From positions 1 through 64,000 of IMG/VR virus record IMGVR_UViG_3300044949_001557: DNA of 64,000 nt; one strand, written 5' to 3'. The notes below the pieces were generated by a model. It was given only the letters and a program-made list of their open reading frames with translations, had not been told where the DNA came from and ran no database searches. Both the position numbers and the translations under genes were made by a program. The stretch's first letter is position 1; the number at the start of each line of letters is the position of its first letter. Positions 16,458-25,287 of the stretch are shown in pieces. Source of the DNA: a virus.

Positions 16458-16711
16458 TGGGCACACTTACTCCTGGCGCAACTTATATCTACGAACGTAG
16501 CGAAGGCATCATCTATGCTCGTGAGTTTGGTAAGACCGAACGTCATGTGGTGGGTTATGAGTCCAGCAAAGACTATGACCCTGTTAGTGCAAACAAAAGA
16601 ATGTTGAGCGAACTCAACGAAGTGGTCAAAATGTGCGAAACAGATCCGGGCATGAAACAGTTGCTGGATCAACTGTTTGTAATGTATAATCTTAAAAAGA
16701 ATGAGCGATAA
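16457..16711 (+). CDS. Conserved small phage protein, function unknown
   Basis: 84 residues. It opens GTLTPGATYIYERSEGIIYARE, a start I recall in many T4-type cyanophage and pelagiphage proteins, and ends in a helical region (LLDQLFVMYNLKKNER). The ATG overlaps the cupin stop and its 3' end overlaps the next gene by 11 bases, so the three are translationally coupled. Not otherwise characterised. Confidence 0.65.
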   Translation: MGTLTPGATYIYERSEGIIYAREFGKTERHVVGYESSKDYDPVSANKRMLSELNEVVKMCETDPGMKQLLDQLFVMYNLKKNER

Positions 16712-17144
16712 ACTAAACATTGCCAACGAAATGCGGATGTTTGACCACAAGGTCAGGTCATTCTATGACGACTTGACTGATGAAGAAAAGAAGAAGTTTT
16801 CAAACTATTTGATGATCCGTTGGGGTTCAAGTGTGCAGGGCAGCAGAGAATTGCAAGAGTTCTATGTGATTTCCGCCAACCAGCGACTGAACAAACATTT
16901 CTTTGACATCAATAAACATCCCAAACTGCAATGGTTGTTGGCTACCACAGTGAGTCCAGACATGGGCGCTCAAAGACATCAATGGATTGCTCCTAAAAAG
17001 AAAGAAGCAGGCGCGGGCAGTTTGAAGAAGCAACTGGCAGAACTTTTTCCGCACTACAAGGAAGATGAAATTGATGTGTTGGCTGCTGTTACTACAAAAA
17101 AAGATCTTGACAACTACATCAAACTGCATGGTCGAGAAAAATGA
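16701..17144 (+). CDS. Possible sliding-clamp loader small subunit (gp62-like)
   Basis: 147 residues. The order of segments, F-S-NYLMIRWGSS, then YVISANQRLNKH, K-LQWLLATTV, HQWIAPKKK and a C-terminal EDEIDVLAAVTTKKDL, is reminiscent of phage gp62 proteins (N-x-L-x-x-R, A-N-x-x-N, L-x-(Y/W) and K-W anchors). gp62 works with gp44 to load the gp45 clamp. gp44 and gp45 are not in this window, so synteny does not confirm the call. The alternative is an unrelated replication-associated helical protein. Confidence 0.45.
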   Translation: MSDKLNIANEMRMFDHKVRSFYDDLTDEEKKKFSNYLMIRWGSSVQGSRELQEFYVISANQRLNKHFFDINKHPKLQWLLATTVSPDMGAQRHQWIAPKKKEAGAGSLKKQLAELFPHYKEDEIDVLAAVTTKKDLDNYIKLHGREK

Positions 17145-17815
17145 CATTTGTTTGTGAATACTGTAAAAAAACATTTGCCAAAGAAAGCAGCATTGAGGTT
17201 CACATGTGTGAGCCCAAACGCCGTAGACTAAACAAAGACGATCCGGGTGTGCGTCTGGGATTTCAAGCCTACATCAAATTCTATGAGCAGGCTCAAGGAT
17301 CAGCAAAGTTAAAGACCTATGAAGACTTTTGTGAAAGCAGTTATTATCTGGCCTTTGTAAAGTTTGGGCGTTACTGTGTTGGAGCCAAAACGATCAATCC
17401 TAGCCAGTTTATGAACTGGCTGTTGAAGCATCAAAAGAAAATTGACCGTTGGGCATCTGATCAACTCTACACAGAGTATCTGACTTGGTATTTGACCATA
17501 GAAGCAGTAGATGATGCTTTGACTAGAGCCATGGAATATGCCATTGACTGGGCCGAAAAGAATGGTAGTCCCAGTCAGGACTGTGTGCGCTACGGCAATG
17601 CCAATGCTGTGTGTTATGCTATTACCACAGGCAGACTGAGCGCTTGGGTGATTTATAATTCAGAGTCCGGGCAAAAGTTTTTGAGTGAGGCCAACCAGGA
17701 GCAGTTGGCTATGATTTGGCCATATATCAATGTAGATACATGGAACAAGAAATTTGCAGACTACTCAGCTGATCAAGAATATGCTCGAGAAATACTAACC
17801 AAGGCAGGATGGTAA
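17141..17815 (+). CDS. Protein with N-terminal C2H2 zinc finger
   Basis: 224 residues. The first 30 residues carry C-x2-C-(x)n-H-x-C (CEYCKKTFAKESSIEVHMCE), a single C2H2/C-type zinc finger. The remainder is helical, with many aromatic residues (FGRYCVGAKTINPSQFMNWLLKH). The ATG overlaps the preceding stop (ATGA). Position in a replication-type operon suggests DNA or RNA binding. I recall similar proteins in marine T4-type phages without known function. Confidence 0.6.
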   Translation: MTFVCEYCKKTFAKESSIEVHMCEPKRRRLNKDDPGVRLGFQAYIKFYEQAQGSAKLKTYEDFCESSYYLAFVKFGRYCVGAKTINPSQFMNWLLKHQKKIDRWASDQLYTEYLTWYLTIEAVDDALTRAMEYAIDWAEKNGSPSQDCVRYGNANAVCYAITTGRLSAWVIYNSESGQKFLSEANQEQLAMIWPYINVDTWNKKFADYSADQEYAREILTKAGW

Positions 17816-18168
17816 TGGAAACAGTGATTTTTATTTTGATATTGTTGCAAATAAAGCACTGGTATGTGGACTTTGTTAATCAAAGCGATGAAGAAGTCAA
17901 ACACAAAGGCACATACTTGGATCTGCGTGGAGTTGGTCACAGTTTTAAACATGGCCTGGCCACAGCGGCCATCTTGGGATTTTTCATTGTGCCAGTTTGG
18001 GCCATAATCATGGGTATCCTGGATTTTGTGTTACACTATCACATTGACTGGATCAAGATGAACTATGGTAACCCAGATATCACCACCAAGACTTTTTGGA
18101 ATCACTTGGGCGCGGATCAAATGGCGCATCAGTTGGTGTATATTTTTATCGCATGGACATTGATATAA
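17809..18168 (+). CDS. DUF3307-like membrane protein
   Basis: 119 residues with hydrophobic segments at about residues 4-16, 51-72 and 105-119. H-(x)n-D-(x)n-H residues (IKHWYVDFVNQ, HGLATAAI, LHYHIDWIK, ADQMAHQLVY) are placed as in DUF3307 proteins. ATG 17815 is an alternative start two codons later, overlapping the upstream TAA. Inner-membrane location is expected; role unknown. Confidence 0.6.
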   Translation: MVMETVIFILILLQIKHWYVDFVNQSDEEVKHKGTYLDLRGVGHSFKHGLATAAILGFFIVPVWAIIMGILDFVLHYHIDWIKMNYGNPDITTKTFWNHLGADQMAHQLVYIFIAWTLI

Positions 18169-18169
18169 T
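18161..18169 (+). promoter_or_regulatory. Extended -10 promoter candidate
   Basis: TGATATAAT: TG-N-TATAAT with no good -35 box, 18 bases before ATG 18187. Plausible but weak. Confidence 0.3.
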
Positions 18170-18186
18170 TAAAAGTATTACACACA

Positions 18187-18765
18187 ATGAGTGCAGACAT
18201 TGACTTAGACTTTGCTGACAGAGATGCTGCGTTGAAATTAATTCAGCATACACCTGCACGGCAGATTGTAGATGGCCGAGTCAGGCGTCACAATTCGGGC
18301 GTGTATGTAACAGACATTCCCTATGACCCAGTCAATGAGTGTGCAGCCATAGATTATCAAACTGCCGAAGATCGCGGATACTTCAAAATTGACTTCTTAA
18401 ACATGCACGTTTACAAGTTGATTCAAAGCCCTGAGCACTATGAGCAAATGTTGGCAGCTACTCCTCCGTGGCAACGGCTGTGGCAAGATCCCCAGTGGGC
18501 CCAGCAATTGGTTCACGTTGGTAATTACACAGAGTTACTCAAACAAATGAAGCCAGATTCAATTCCCAGAATGGCTGCATTTATTTCGATTATTAGGCCA
18601 GGCAAAGCACACCTACAGAATCAGCCCTGGGCAACTGTGTTTGAGTCAGTGTGGGATGGAGATGACAGCCGTGGCTATACATTTAAAAAGGCACATGCTC
18701 TCAGCTATGCAATGTTGGTGTCATTGCACATGAACGTGCTCAATCAAGCCGTCGAACCAGCGTAA
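18187..18765 (+). CDS. Miniature DnaE/PolIII-alpha-like protein
   Basis: 192 residues that read like pieces of bacterial DNA polymerase III alpha joined together: ADIDLDFADRDA at the start (PDIDxDF of the palm), RGYFKIDFLNMHVYKLI (GLxKxDFLGLxxL), MAAFISIIRPGKAHL (ALYRPGPM) and a C-terminal FKKAHALSYAMLVSLHMN (FNKSHAxAYAxxSxxTA). Far too short for a polymerase (DnaE is over 1,100 residues). I recall similar short proteins in T4-type cyanophages. It could be a decoy, a regulator or a clamp-loader or primase-contact module. The C-terminus overlaps the convergent gene by 26 bases. Confidence 0.65.
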   Translation: MSADIDLDFADRDAALKLIQHTPARQIVDGRVRRHNSGVYVTDIPYDPVNECAAIDYQTAEDRGYFKIDFLNMHVYKLIQSPEHYEQMLAATPPWQRLWQDPQWAQQLVHVGNYTELLKQMKPDSIPRMAAFISIIRPGKAHLQNQPWATVFESVWDGDDSRGYTFKKAHALSYAMLVSLHMNVLNQAVEPA

Positions 18766-19117
18766 TCGATTTACGCTTTGACTTTTTGCGGGCCATTTCA
18801 TTGAGGCTGCACACAGGCCCATGCAGTATTTCTAGATCTTTGTTGCTGAAGGTTTTTAGATAGGGACGAAAAACTTCCCAATCTTCCTTGAGGAAAATGT
18901 TGATGGGAATGCTACGATTGCTTTCCCACCACCATATGTTTGCCTGCTCTAAAAATTGGCGTTTTAGATCTATGTCTTGTATGCTGCCAAAATCGTAGAT
19001 GGTAGTTATAGCATCATCACGATTTTGCACAATGCCAACATATTCACTGTTTGCATAAACACAAAGAGTTATGAAGGGGTATTTTTCAGCCAATTTTTCG
19101 AAGATATCACTGCCCAT
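18740..19117 (-). CDS. Conserved small protein, function unknown
   Basis: 125 residues on the minus strand, MGSDIFEKLAEKYPFITLCVYANSEYVGI onward, ending in a basic tail (ARKKSKRKSITLVRRLD). The body has the pattern IQNRDDAITTIYDF and WWWESNRSIPINIF, which I recall in T4-type marine phages next to tail genes. It converges with the DnaE-like gene. No ribosome site is evident before the ATG at 19117. A single gene on this strand, probably real because of its conserved character and good coding composition. Confidence 0.6.
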   Translation of the reverse strand: MGSDIFEKLAEKYPFITLCVYANSEYVGIVQNRDDAITTIYDFGSIQDIDLKRQFLEQANIWWWESNRSIPINIFLKEDWEVFRPYLKTFSNKDLEILHGPVCSLNEMARKKSKRKSITLVRRLD

Positions 19118-19122
19118 AAATA
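19115..19122 (+). promoter_or_regulatory. T4-type late promoter CATAAATA
   Basis: CATAAATA followed by GGAGA and ATG 19138. It also overlaps the start codon of the minus-strand gene that begins at 19117. Confidence 0.6.
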
Positions 19123-19137
19123 TTGTTGGAGATTTCT

Positions 19138-20256
19138 ATGTATTCAACCACGGCGTATTTATATCAGCAGAAAACCAAAGTCTTATTGATTGACACCGGT
19201 GGTGACTACTTTACAATGAGGTATGATCCTGTGTATGCAAAAAAACTAACAATCAACAAAGGCGTGGACAACGTTATTTTGTTTGAATTTATTAACCAAG
19301 ATGAAAAACCTGTAAATGTCACCGGCAGCACCTTTGTGTTTAGACTTGTGGATCAAGAGGGACAAGCATTGGTAAACGAAACAGAAATGACCATACTAAA
19401 CGCACAGTTTGGTCGTGCCAAAGTTACCTTGCCCGCAGGTGTGTTAGATGCTGTGCGGGCACAACCTGCCAGTTACAGTATAACCCGACGTTCGGGTAAC
19501 TTGACCGAAGCTGTGTTTGTGGACGCCCAGGCCGGTGCAAGAGCCGACGTCGACATCACTGACAGTGTATTTCCGGAATTTTTCCCCAGTGCCGAGCTTA
19601 CTATTCCCACAGTGGACATGAGCGCCATGACTGGCTCCACTGCCAGCGGAACTCCTGCAACTTATCCAGACTGGGCAAGAACCCCGGGCGCAACCATAAA
19701 CACTTATAGCCCTATACTCAGCACAGAATACTACAGTAGTTTTATTGTGCCCACTGCGTCTGTGACTTCGATTCAAATGGATCTTGTGGGCTACACTGGA
19801 ACCATCAAAGTTCAAGCTGCTGAAAACTATCAAAGCGTATGGTATAATGTCACAGACAGTGTGCAATATCTCAACCGAACTGGCACTGTGCATATTCATG
19901 TGATTGGATATCACCCTATCCTAAGATTGGCATTCAACAACTCAGTTTACACCACTGGACTCAATGGCCAAATTGGCAATCCTGCCCAGGCCACAGCAGT
20001 CGTTTCCGATGAAGGAGTAATTGTTGGTGCCACCATTATCTACAAAGGCAACGGATATCTGGCGCCGCCCTTGATTGAATTTGTGGGCAACGGTGCAGGC
20101 GCCAGAGCCACAGCCGATGTCAATTTGGCCACAGGCGAACTCACTGCTATCAATATCATTGACGGTGGATCGGGTTATAGACCCATACCTCCCACAAACA
20201 CACAGGCACAAATAGTGATTTCTACAGGAAGAGCGGAAAATATACTATATAGATAA
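19138..20256 (+). CDS. BppU-like N-terminal tail/baseplate structural protein
   Basis: 372 residues from ATG 19138, with GGAGA at 19128-19132. An in-frame TTG at 19123 lies upstream of that ribosome site. The first 130 residues contain LTINKGVDNVILFEFINQDEKPVNVTGSTFVFRL, typical of BppU/tail-fibre N-terminal beta domains. The C-terminus has two G-x-GY-x-x-P repeats (YKGNGYLAPP and DGGSGYRPIPP), a common phage fibre repeat. A late structural protein, probably a tail fibre or its connector. Confidence 0.7.
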   Translation: MYSTTAYLYQQKTKVLLIDTGGDYFTMRYDPVYAKKLTINKGVDNVILFEFINQDEKPVNVTGSTFVFRLVDQEGQALVNETEMTILNAQFGRAKVTLPAGVLDAVRAQPASYSITRRSGNLTEAVFVDAQAGARADVDITDSVFPEFFPSAELTIPTVDMSAMTGSTASGTPATYPDWARTPGATINTYSPILSTEYYSSFIVPTASVTSIQMDLVGYTGTIKVQAAENYQSVWYNVTDSVQYLNRTGTVHIHVIGYHPILRLAFNNSVYTTGLNGQIGNPAQATAVVSDEGVIVGATIIYKGNGYLAPPLIEFVGNGAGARATADVNLATGELTAINIIDGGSGYRPIPPTNTQAQIVISTGRAENILYR

Positions 20257-20988
20257 ATGCAATTTCAGAAAATCGTTGGATTTGGCGACTCATGGATCTA
20301 CGGCGATGAGCTCATGGATCCCAACTATCTAGCAATCAATCCCGATGGTCACTATAGCGACGATCAAAACACTGACTACAGACTTAAAAATTGTTTTTTA
20401 GGGCAACTGGGAAAGCACTACAACGTCCCAACCGAAAATTTTGGTATTCCTGGCGGAAGTCTCGGCAGCACTATGTGGACATTTCAATGGTGGTTGGATC
20501 ATGAAACTGTGCCTTTGGACCAATGTTTGGTATTGATTGGGTTGACCAACAGCGACAGGATCAGTCATTACAACCCCAGGCATCAACACTACAGCAATGA
20601 TCCACCCTGGAACAAATTTGTTCACAGCACCTGGGTAAATTTTGGAAGTTCGGTTGTGCCCGATGATTATGCAACAATGATCAAATATCAAATGACCTTG
20701 ACCAATTGTCGTGCATTGAATCAATTGAACTATCAACAAGCTGTGTTGTTCTTTGATGGCATTGCAGCCAGAAACAATCTCAATCTATTGCAATTCAATA
20801 TCATGCCAGCTGAACGCCCTGTTGCCAACGCACCCACTTTGCCCTGGCCGGACTTTGCTTGGACACTTTGGTTTAGAGATCATCCGGGAAATCAACGAAG
20901 AGAATTGATCTGCGCCCACGGTCATCCCAACGAAATCGGACACAGTCTTATCCGAGACCGCTTGATCAATCACATTGATTTGTGTTAA
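20257..20988 (+). CDS. SGNH/GDSL-type hydrolase
   Basis: 243 residues. Block I GFGDSWIYG (catalytic Ser in GDS), block II ENFGIPGGS, block III-like IGLTNSDR and a C-terminal GHPNEIGH supplying Asp/His-like residues. SGNH enzymes deacylate or deacetylate carbohydrates and lipids. The gene starts directly after the tail-protein stop, so it may process the receptor polysaccharide or a virion glycan. Block V has N-E-I-G-H rather than the usual D-x-x-H, so the acid residue is uncertain. Confidence 0.7.
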   Translation: MQFQKIVGFGDSWIYGDELMDPNYLAINPDGHYSDDQNTDYRLKNCFLGQLGKHYNVPTENFGIPGGSLGSTMWTFQWWLDHETVPLDQCLVLIGLTNSDRISHYNPRHQHYSNDPPWNKFVHSTWVNFGSSVVPDDYATMIKYQMTLTNCRALNQLNYQQAVLFFDGIAARNNLNLLQFNIMPAERPVANAPTLPWPDFAWTLWFRDHPGNQRRELICAHGHPNEIGHSLIRDRLINHIDLC

Positions 20989-20997
20989 ACTAGCAAG

Positions 20998-21969
20998 ATG
21001 CTAGATATCTTTGGTTACTTGCCTGCGAAGCGTAAACAAACGCCTTCGGGCTGGATCAGCTTTAACTGCCCTTGTTGCAACGAAAAGCGCAGTCGTGGCG
21101 GAATCAAAACCAATGAGCAAGGTTGGAGTTATCACTGTTTCAACTGTGGATACACTGCCAGTTTTGTGTTGGGCAGAACACTGGGATATAAAGCAACAAC
21201 GTTGCTGGAACGATTTGGAGTTCCTGAACAAGAAATAAATGCACTGAATTTAGAAAGTCTGAGACATCGTAGCATACACGGCATCCTGGATGACCGTGCT
21301 CGAGTTGCCAACACTGTCGGTGACATCAAGTTTGAAGAGTCAGATGACTTTCCTCCGGCCAGCGAACTAATCACACCCGACCTGCCGCTGTATTGGAATT
21401 ATCTTAGAGATAGATGTGTGCCCACAGACTTTCCAGCAATGACCACTATTCGCACCGATGGCGTTAACTGGGTTCGTCCACATGTTACAATACCTTTTAC
21501 CTACGATGGAAAAGTTGTGGGATGGACAGCCAGATTCCTAGACAACAAAACACCCAAATATATCAATCATACACAACCGGGTTATGTGTTTGGCACAGAG
21601 CTACAGAACGACAGTTGGCAATGTGTAATTGTGGTCGAAGGCATATTTGATGCACTCAGCATTGACGGCCTGGCAGTAATGCATAACACAATAAGCGATG
21701 CACAGGCCAGATTGATACGCAATCTTGGACGTGAAGTTATTGTTGTTCCCGATCACGACAAAGCCGGACTTGAGTTGATTGATCGTGCCATAGAACTGGG
21801 ATGGTCGGTGAGCATACCTGATTGGCCCACAGACGTCAAAGATGTTAATGATGCTGTGGTAAAGTTTGGCAAATTAGCAACTTTACTAACTATAATGCAG
21901 TCCAGAGAAACCAATAAAATTAAAATTGAGATGCGAAAAAAACAGTTAGCAAAAAAATGGTCACAATAA
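20998..21969 (+). CDS. DNA primase, gp61-type
   Basis: 323 residues (T4 gp61 is 342). N-terminal zinc-binding domain C24-x-x-C27-(x)19-C47-x-x-C50, then a TOPRIM-type core with IVVEGIFDALSI and PDHDKAG. It lays RNA primers for lagging-strand synthesis together with the gp41 helicase, which is encoded two genes downstream. Replicative operon: primase, an AT-rich unknown, helicase. Confidence 0.92.
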   Translation: MLDIFGYLPAKRKQTPSGWISFNCPCCNEKRSRGGIKTNEQGWSYHCFNCGYTASFVLGRTLGYKATTLLERFGVPEQEINALNLESLRHRSIHGILDDRARVANTVGDIKFEESDDFPPASELITPDLPLYWNYLRDRCVPTDFPAMTTIRTDGVNWVRPHVTIPFTYDGKVVGWTARFLDNKTPKYINHTQPGYVFGTELQNDSWQCVIVVEGIFDALSIDGLAVMHNTISDAQARLIRNLGREVIVVPDHDKAGLELIDRAIELGWSVSIPDWPTDVKDVNDAVVKFGKLATLLTIMQSRETNKIKIEMRKKQLAKKWSQ

Positions 21970-22817
21970 GAAAAATTGATTTTTTTGGAGGTGTGCATGG
22001 AAACTATCTGGAGTTAGTAGTTAACCATTGGATAGATCAAAATGTATCATACGACATTACATTGCCGCAGTTTAACAGTAATGGTGCCTGTCATCTTAAA
22101 AATGACAACGCAGACTACTGCCCTATAACAACTGCACAACACTATAGTTATTATGGTATGCAATTTAATGATACTGATCTGGTGATTCGTATAGTTCCAA
22201 CGCAAGACGATTTATTGATTGCTATTACCAACAGTTTTTTACGTGCAGGAGATCAAACACTTGATCTTGAAAACTTAGAAAACAACACATATGAAAAAAT
22301 GTCATCATTGCCCAAGATGGCACAGTTTGTGAATACACTGGTCACAAATCACGGATTACACGACAGCTATTCAAGAAAAGTGTTAAGAAAGTATTTTTAT
22401 TCTATGTTTGATGATTACGAATATGGTTTGTCTATGTTTGTGGATTGGACTCCTGTGAAGAATTTTTATAATTTTGATTTTAGAAGATTCTTTAATTTTT
22501 CATCCTTCATACAAGGGCTCCAGGAAATTTCTAAATTTGTAAACTTAGAATTTTCACCAACCCCGCAGCTGATTGACCTGCATAAAAATTTTCTACAATT
22601 GAATCAAGGATACCACAGTGAGTTAAAGTGCAATAAAGTAGTTGAAGCAATACTGCATCAACAGTCGATGGACCTAAAATTAAATATTGTTGAAGAAGCC
22701 TGGGTTAACTACAAAATATCTAAGATGTTTAATTTATATGATGTCGTCGAGTTAGAACAAGATGTTTACCCTGCAACCACTGACATAATTTCAAAAATTT
22801 GCTTTACAAGGAAATAA
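21957..22817 (+). CDS. AT-rich unknown between primase and helicase
   Basis: 286 residues, starting 13 bases inside the primase end. The opening IDFFGGVHGNYLELVVNHW is a pattern I have seen at the start of several phage proteins; the rest is rich in Asn, Phe, Tyr and Lys. Codon use is much more AT-rich than the flanking replication genes, which suggests a later insertion. A sulfotransferase-like or nucleotide-binding role is only a guess. Confidence 0.6.
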   Translation: MVTIRKIDFFGGVHGNYLELVVNHWIDQNVSYDITLPQFNSNGACHLKNDNADYCPITTAQHYSYYGMQFNDTDLVIRIVPTQDDLLIAITNSFLRAGDQTLDLENLENNTYEKMSSLPKMAQFVNTLVTNHGLHDSYSRKVLRKYFYSMFDDYEYGLSMFVDWTPVKNFYNFDFRRFFNFSSFIQGLQEISKFVNLEFSPTPQLIDLHKNFLQLNQGYHSELKCNKVVEAILHQQSMDLKLNIVEEAWVNYKISKMFNLYDVVELEQDVYPATTDIISKICFTRK

Positions 22818-22818
22818 G

Positions 22819-24258
22819 TTGTTAAAAGAATACAATATCGAAGTCCAGAAACTGTTTCTGGAAATGATGTTAGAAGACGCACAGAGTTATGTGCGTGTTC
22901 AAAACATTTACAATCCGCAAAACTTTGACAAGAGCTTGAGGCCAGCTGCTGAGTTTGTCAAGGAACACAGCGACAAGTTCAGAACCATGCCTGACAGAAA
23001 TCAGATTGCAGCCGCAACTGGAGTCAAACTCGACTCAGTTCCTGAACTCAATGAAGGTCACTATGAGTGGTTCATGCAAGAGTTCGAAGGATTTACTAAA
23101 CGGCAAGAACTAGAACGTGCAATTCTCAAATCAGCTGACTTGCTGGAAAAGGGCGAATTTGAGCCAGTAGAAAAACTGATCAAAGATGCTGTGCAGATCA
23201 GCTTGACCAAAGATTTGGGCACAGACTTTTGGTTAGATCCTGAGGGCATGTTTGCCAAATACTTTGACACCGGCGGTCAAGTGTCGACGGGTTGGCCACA
23301 GTTGGACCGACTGTTGTATGGTGGATTCAGTCGCGGGGAACTCAACATCTTTGCAGGCGGCTCGGGTTCAGGTAAATCGCTTGTGATGATGAACATTGCC
23401 TTGAACTGGGTGCAACAGGGACTTCATGGGGTGTATATCACTTTGGAATTGAGTGAAGAGCTCACTGGTCTACGAACAGCAGCCATGTTGACCAATATGT
23501 CAACCAAGGATATTCGCAGAGACAAAGAAACAGCCACACTCAAAATCAAACTGGTGGGCAAGAAGTCCGGTAGTTATCGCGTGAAGGCAATGCCAGCACA
23601 ATCAAACATCAACGACATTCGTGCGTTCTTAAAAGAGTATCAAATTCAAACAGGACATCGTGTAGACTTTATGATGGTGGACTACTTGGACTTGTTGATG
23701 CCTGTGAGTGCCAAGGTCAGTCCCAATGACTTATTTGTTAAAGACAAGTATGTGAGTGAAGAACTGCGTAACTTGGCCAAGGAACTGGGCATCTTGCTGG
23801 TGACAGCAAGTCAGTTAAACAGATCAGCTGTGGAAGAGATTGAATTTGACCACAGTCATATTTCAGGCGGTATCTCTAAAATCAACACGGCAGACAACGT
23901 GTTCGGTATTTTTACAAGTAGGGCCATGAAAGAACGTGGCAAGTATCAGATTCAGTGTATGAAATCGCGTAGTAGCACAGGTGTTGGACAAAAGATTGAT
24001 CTTGAATACAACATGGAAACCATGCGTATCACTGACGCAGGCGGCGAAGAAGAAGGCTTCAGCAAAAAGCCCACCAGTTCGTTCATGGATCAAATCAAAG
24101 CCAAGTCAAATGTAAAAAGTGAAGGCGACGACAAGTTACCAGGTGGAACACATGCCTGGGACAAGCCCCTGGCCCAATCAGATGATTCAGCCAAAGTAAC
24201 TGCCGACGTTCAAAGTTCCAAACTCAAACAACTGTTGGGCAAAATAAAAACCACGTGA
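22819..24258 (+). CDS. Replicative helicase, gp41/DnaB-type
   Basis: 479 residues (T4 gp41 is 475). It begins at TTG 22819, with AAGGAA 5 bases upstream. The RecA-like core carries Walker A GGSGSGKS (about 180-187) and FMMVDYLDLL as Walker B, with the conserved Q in VTASQLNRSA. A C-terminal tail includes a low-complexity region (GEEEGFSKKPTSSF) and a K-rich end. It hexamerises on the lagging strand with primase. Confidence 0.93.
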   Translation: MLKEYNIEVQKLFLEMMLEDAQSYVRVQNIYNPQNFDKSLRPAAEFVKEHSDKFRTMPDRNQIAAATGVKLDSVPELNEGHYEWFMQEFEGFTKRQELERAILKSADLLEKGEFEPVEKLIKDAVQISLTKDLGTDFWLDPEGMFAKYFDTGGQVSTGWPQLDRLLYGGFSRGELNIFAGGSGSGKSLVMMNIALNWVQQGLHGVYITLELSEELTGLRTAAMLTNMSTKDIRRDKETATLKIKLVGKKSGSYRVKAMPAQSNINDIRAFLKEYQIQTGHRVDFMMVDYLDLLMPVSAKVSPNDLFVKDKYVSEELRNLAKELGILLVTASQLNRSAVEEIEFDHSHISGGISKINTADNVFGIFTSRAMKERGKYQIQCMKSRSSTGVGQKIDLEYNMETMRITDAGGEEEGFSKKPTSSFMDQIKAKSNVKSEGDDKLPGGTHAWDKPLAQSDDSAKVTADVQSSKLKQLLGKIKTT

Positions 24259-25265
24259 TTGAATATGAAGACATCAGAGATGTCCACTTGGAAATCTCAA
24301 GCTTTTGTAATGCCAGTTGTCCTTGGTGCCCTCGGAATTTCTGGGGTTATCCCTATAATGGTGGATATCCTGAAACTAATCTAAGTCTTGATTCTGCACA
24401 ACAGATATTTTCTCCTGAGTTTCTTAAACAACTGATTAGTATCAGGATCAATGGAAATTTTGGGGATATTGTGATGAACCCCGAAGCACCAGACATTGTC
24501 GATTATTTTTATTCAGTTAATCCAGATCTAAAAATCAGCATCAGCACCAATGGAGGTGCACGTGATAAAAAATTTTGGATACAGTTGGCACGCACTCCCG
24601 CAACGGTATTTTTTTGTCTTGATGGCCTAGAAGACACCCATCATCTTTACAGACAAAACACAGTTTGGAATACTGTGATTCGCAATGCCAAAATTTTTAT
24701 CGATGCTGGGGGACAAGCTGTATGGAAAATGATTCGCTTTCAGCACAATCTGCACCAAATAGATCAGTGCAAACGACTCAGCGAAGATCTACGATTCGCA
24801 GACTTTCAGCTGGCATATGATGGTCGCGATACAGCTCCGGTATTTGATCAAAATGGACGTTTGGTTCACGTAATGGGCGACTACACAGGAGAGCGTGATT
24901 TTAAAGTTTTATTTTACAAAAAAAAGACCGATGAAGTATTACTAGAAGATGTAATTGCAGGACGCACATCGGTCGGCAGTGTAAAATGCGAAACCAAGCT
25001 TTTAAAATCCATATACATTTCTGCCACCGGTGATGTAAGTCCTTGTTGTTATACTGGGTTCTATCCTAAAACTTATGGTCGAGGACAATATCATCAAGCC
25101 GCCAATGCTCAATTGATTCCATTGATTGCAAAAAATAATGCATTAGAATACCCTTTGCGACAATGCATAGAATGGTTTGCTGGAGTTGAAGAATCCTGGC
25201 AAATTGGAGACTATAAAAAGGGTCGTTTGCTTATTTGTGATGATAACTGTGGCTCAAACCCATAA
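24255..25265 (+). CDS. Radical SAM enzyme
   Basis: 336 residues from GTG 24255, overlapping the helicase stop (GTGA). The [4Fe-4S] motif C18-x3-C22-x2-C25 (FCNASCPWC) lies at the N-terminus, with later GNFGD and STNGG segments. Further Cys residues near the C-terminus (VKCETK, VSPCCYTG, CIEWF, CDDNCG) look like SPASM/auxiliary cluster ligands. Reaction unknown. The phage also encodes IscU and IscA, which would help load clusters. SPASM-type enzymes often modify peptides or sugars. Confidence 0.75.
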   Translation: MIEYEDIRDVHLEISSFCNASCPWCPRNFWGYPYNGGYPETNLSLDSAQQIFSPEFLKQLISIRINGNFGDIVMNPEAPDIVDYFYSVNPDLKISISTNGGARDKKFWIQLARTPATVFFCLDGLEDTHHLYRQNTVWNTVIRNAKIFIDAGGQAVWKMIRFQHNLHQIDQCKRLSEDLRFADFQLAYDGRDTAPVFDQNGRLVHVMGDYTGERDFKVLFYKKKTDEVLLEDVIAGRTSVGSVKCETKLLKSIYISATGDVSPCCYTGFYPKTYGRGQYHQAANAQLIPLIAKNNALEYPLRQCIEWFAGVEESWQIGDYKKGRLLICDDNCGSNP

Positions 25266-25268
25266 ATA
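25261..25268 (+). promoter_or_regulatory. T4-type late promoter CATAAATA
   Basis: CATAAATA overlapping the radical SAM stop, followed by AAAAAGG and ATG 25288. It starts the virion block. Confidence 0.6.
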
Positions 25269-25287
25269 ACAAAAAGGCCCTGAAGTC

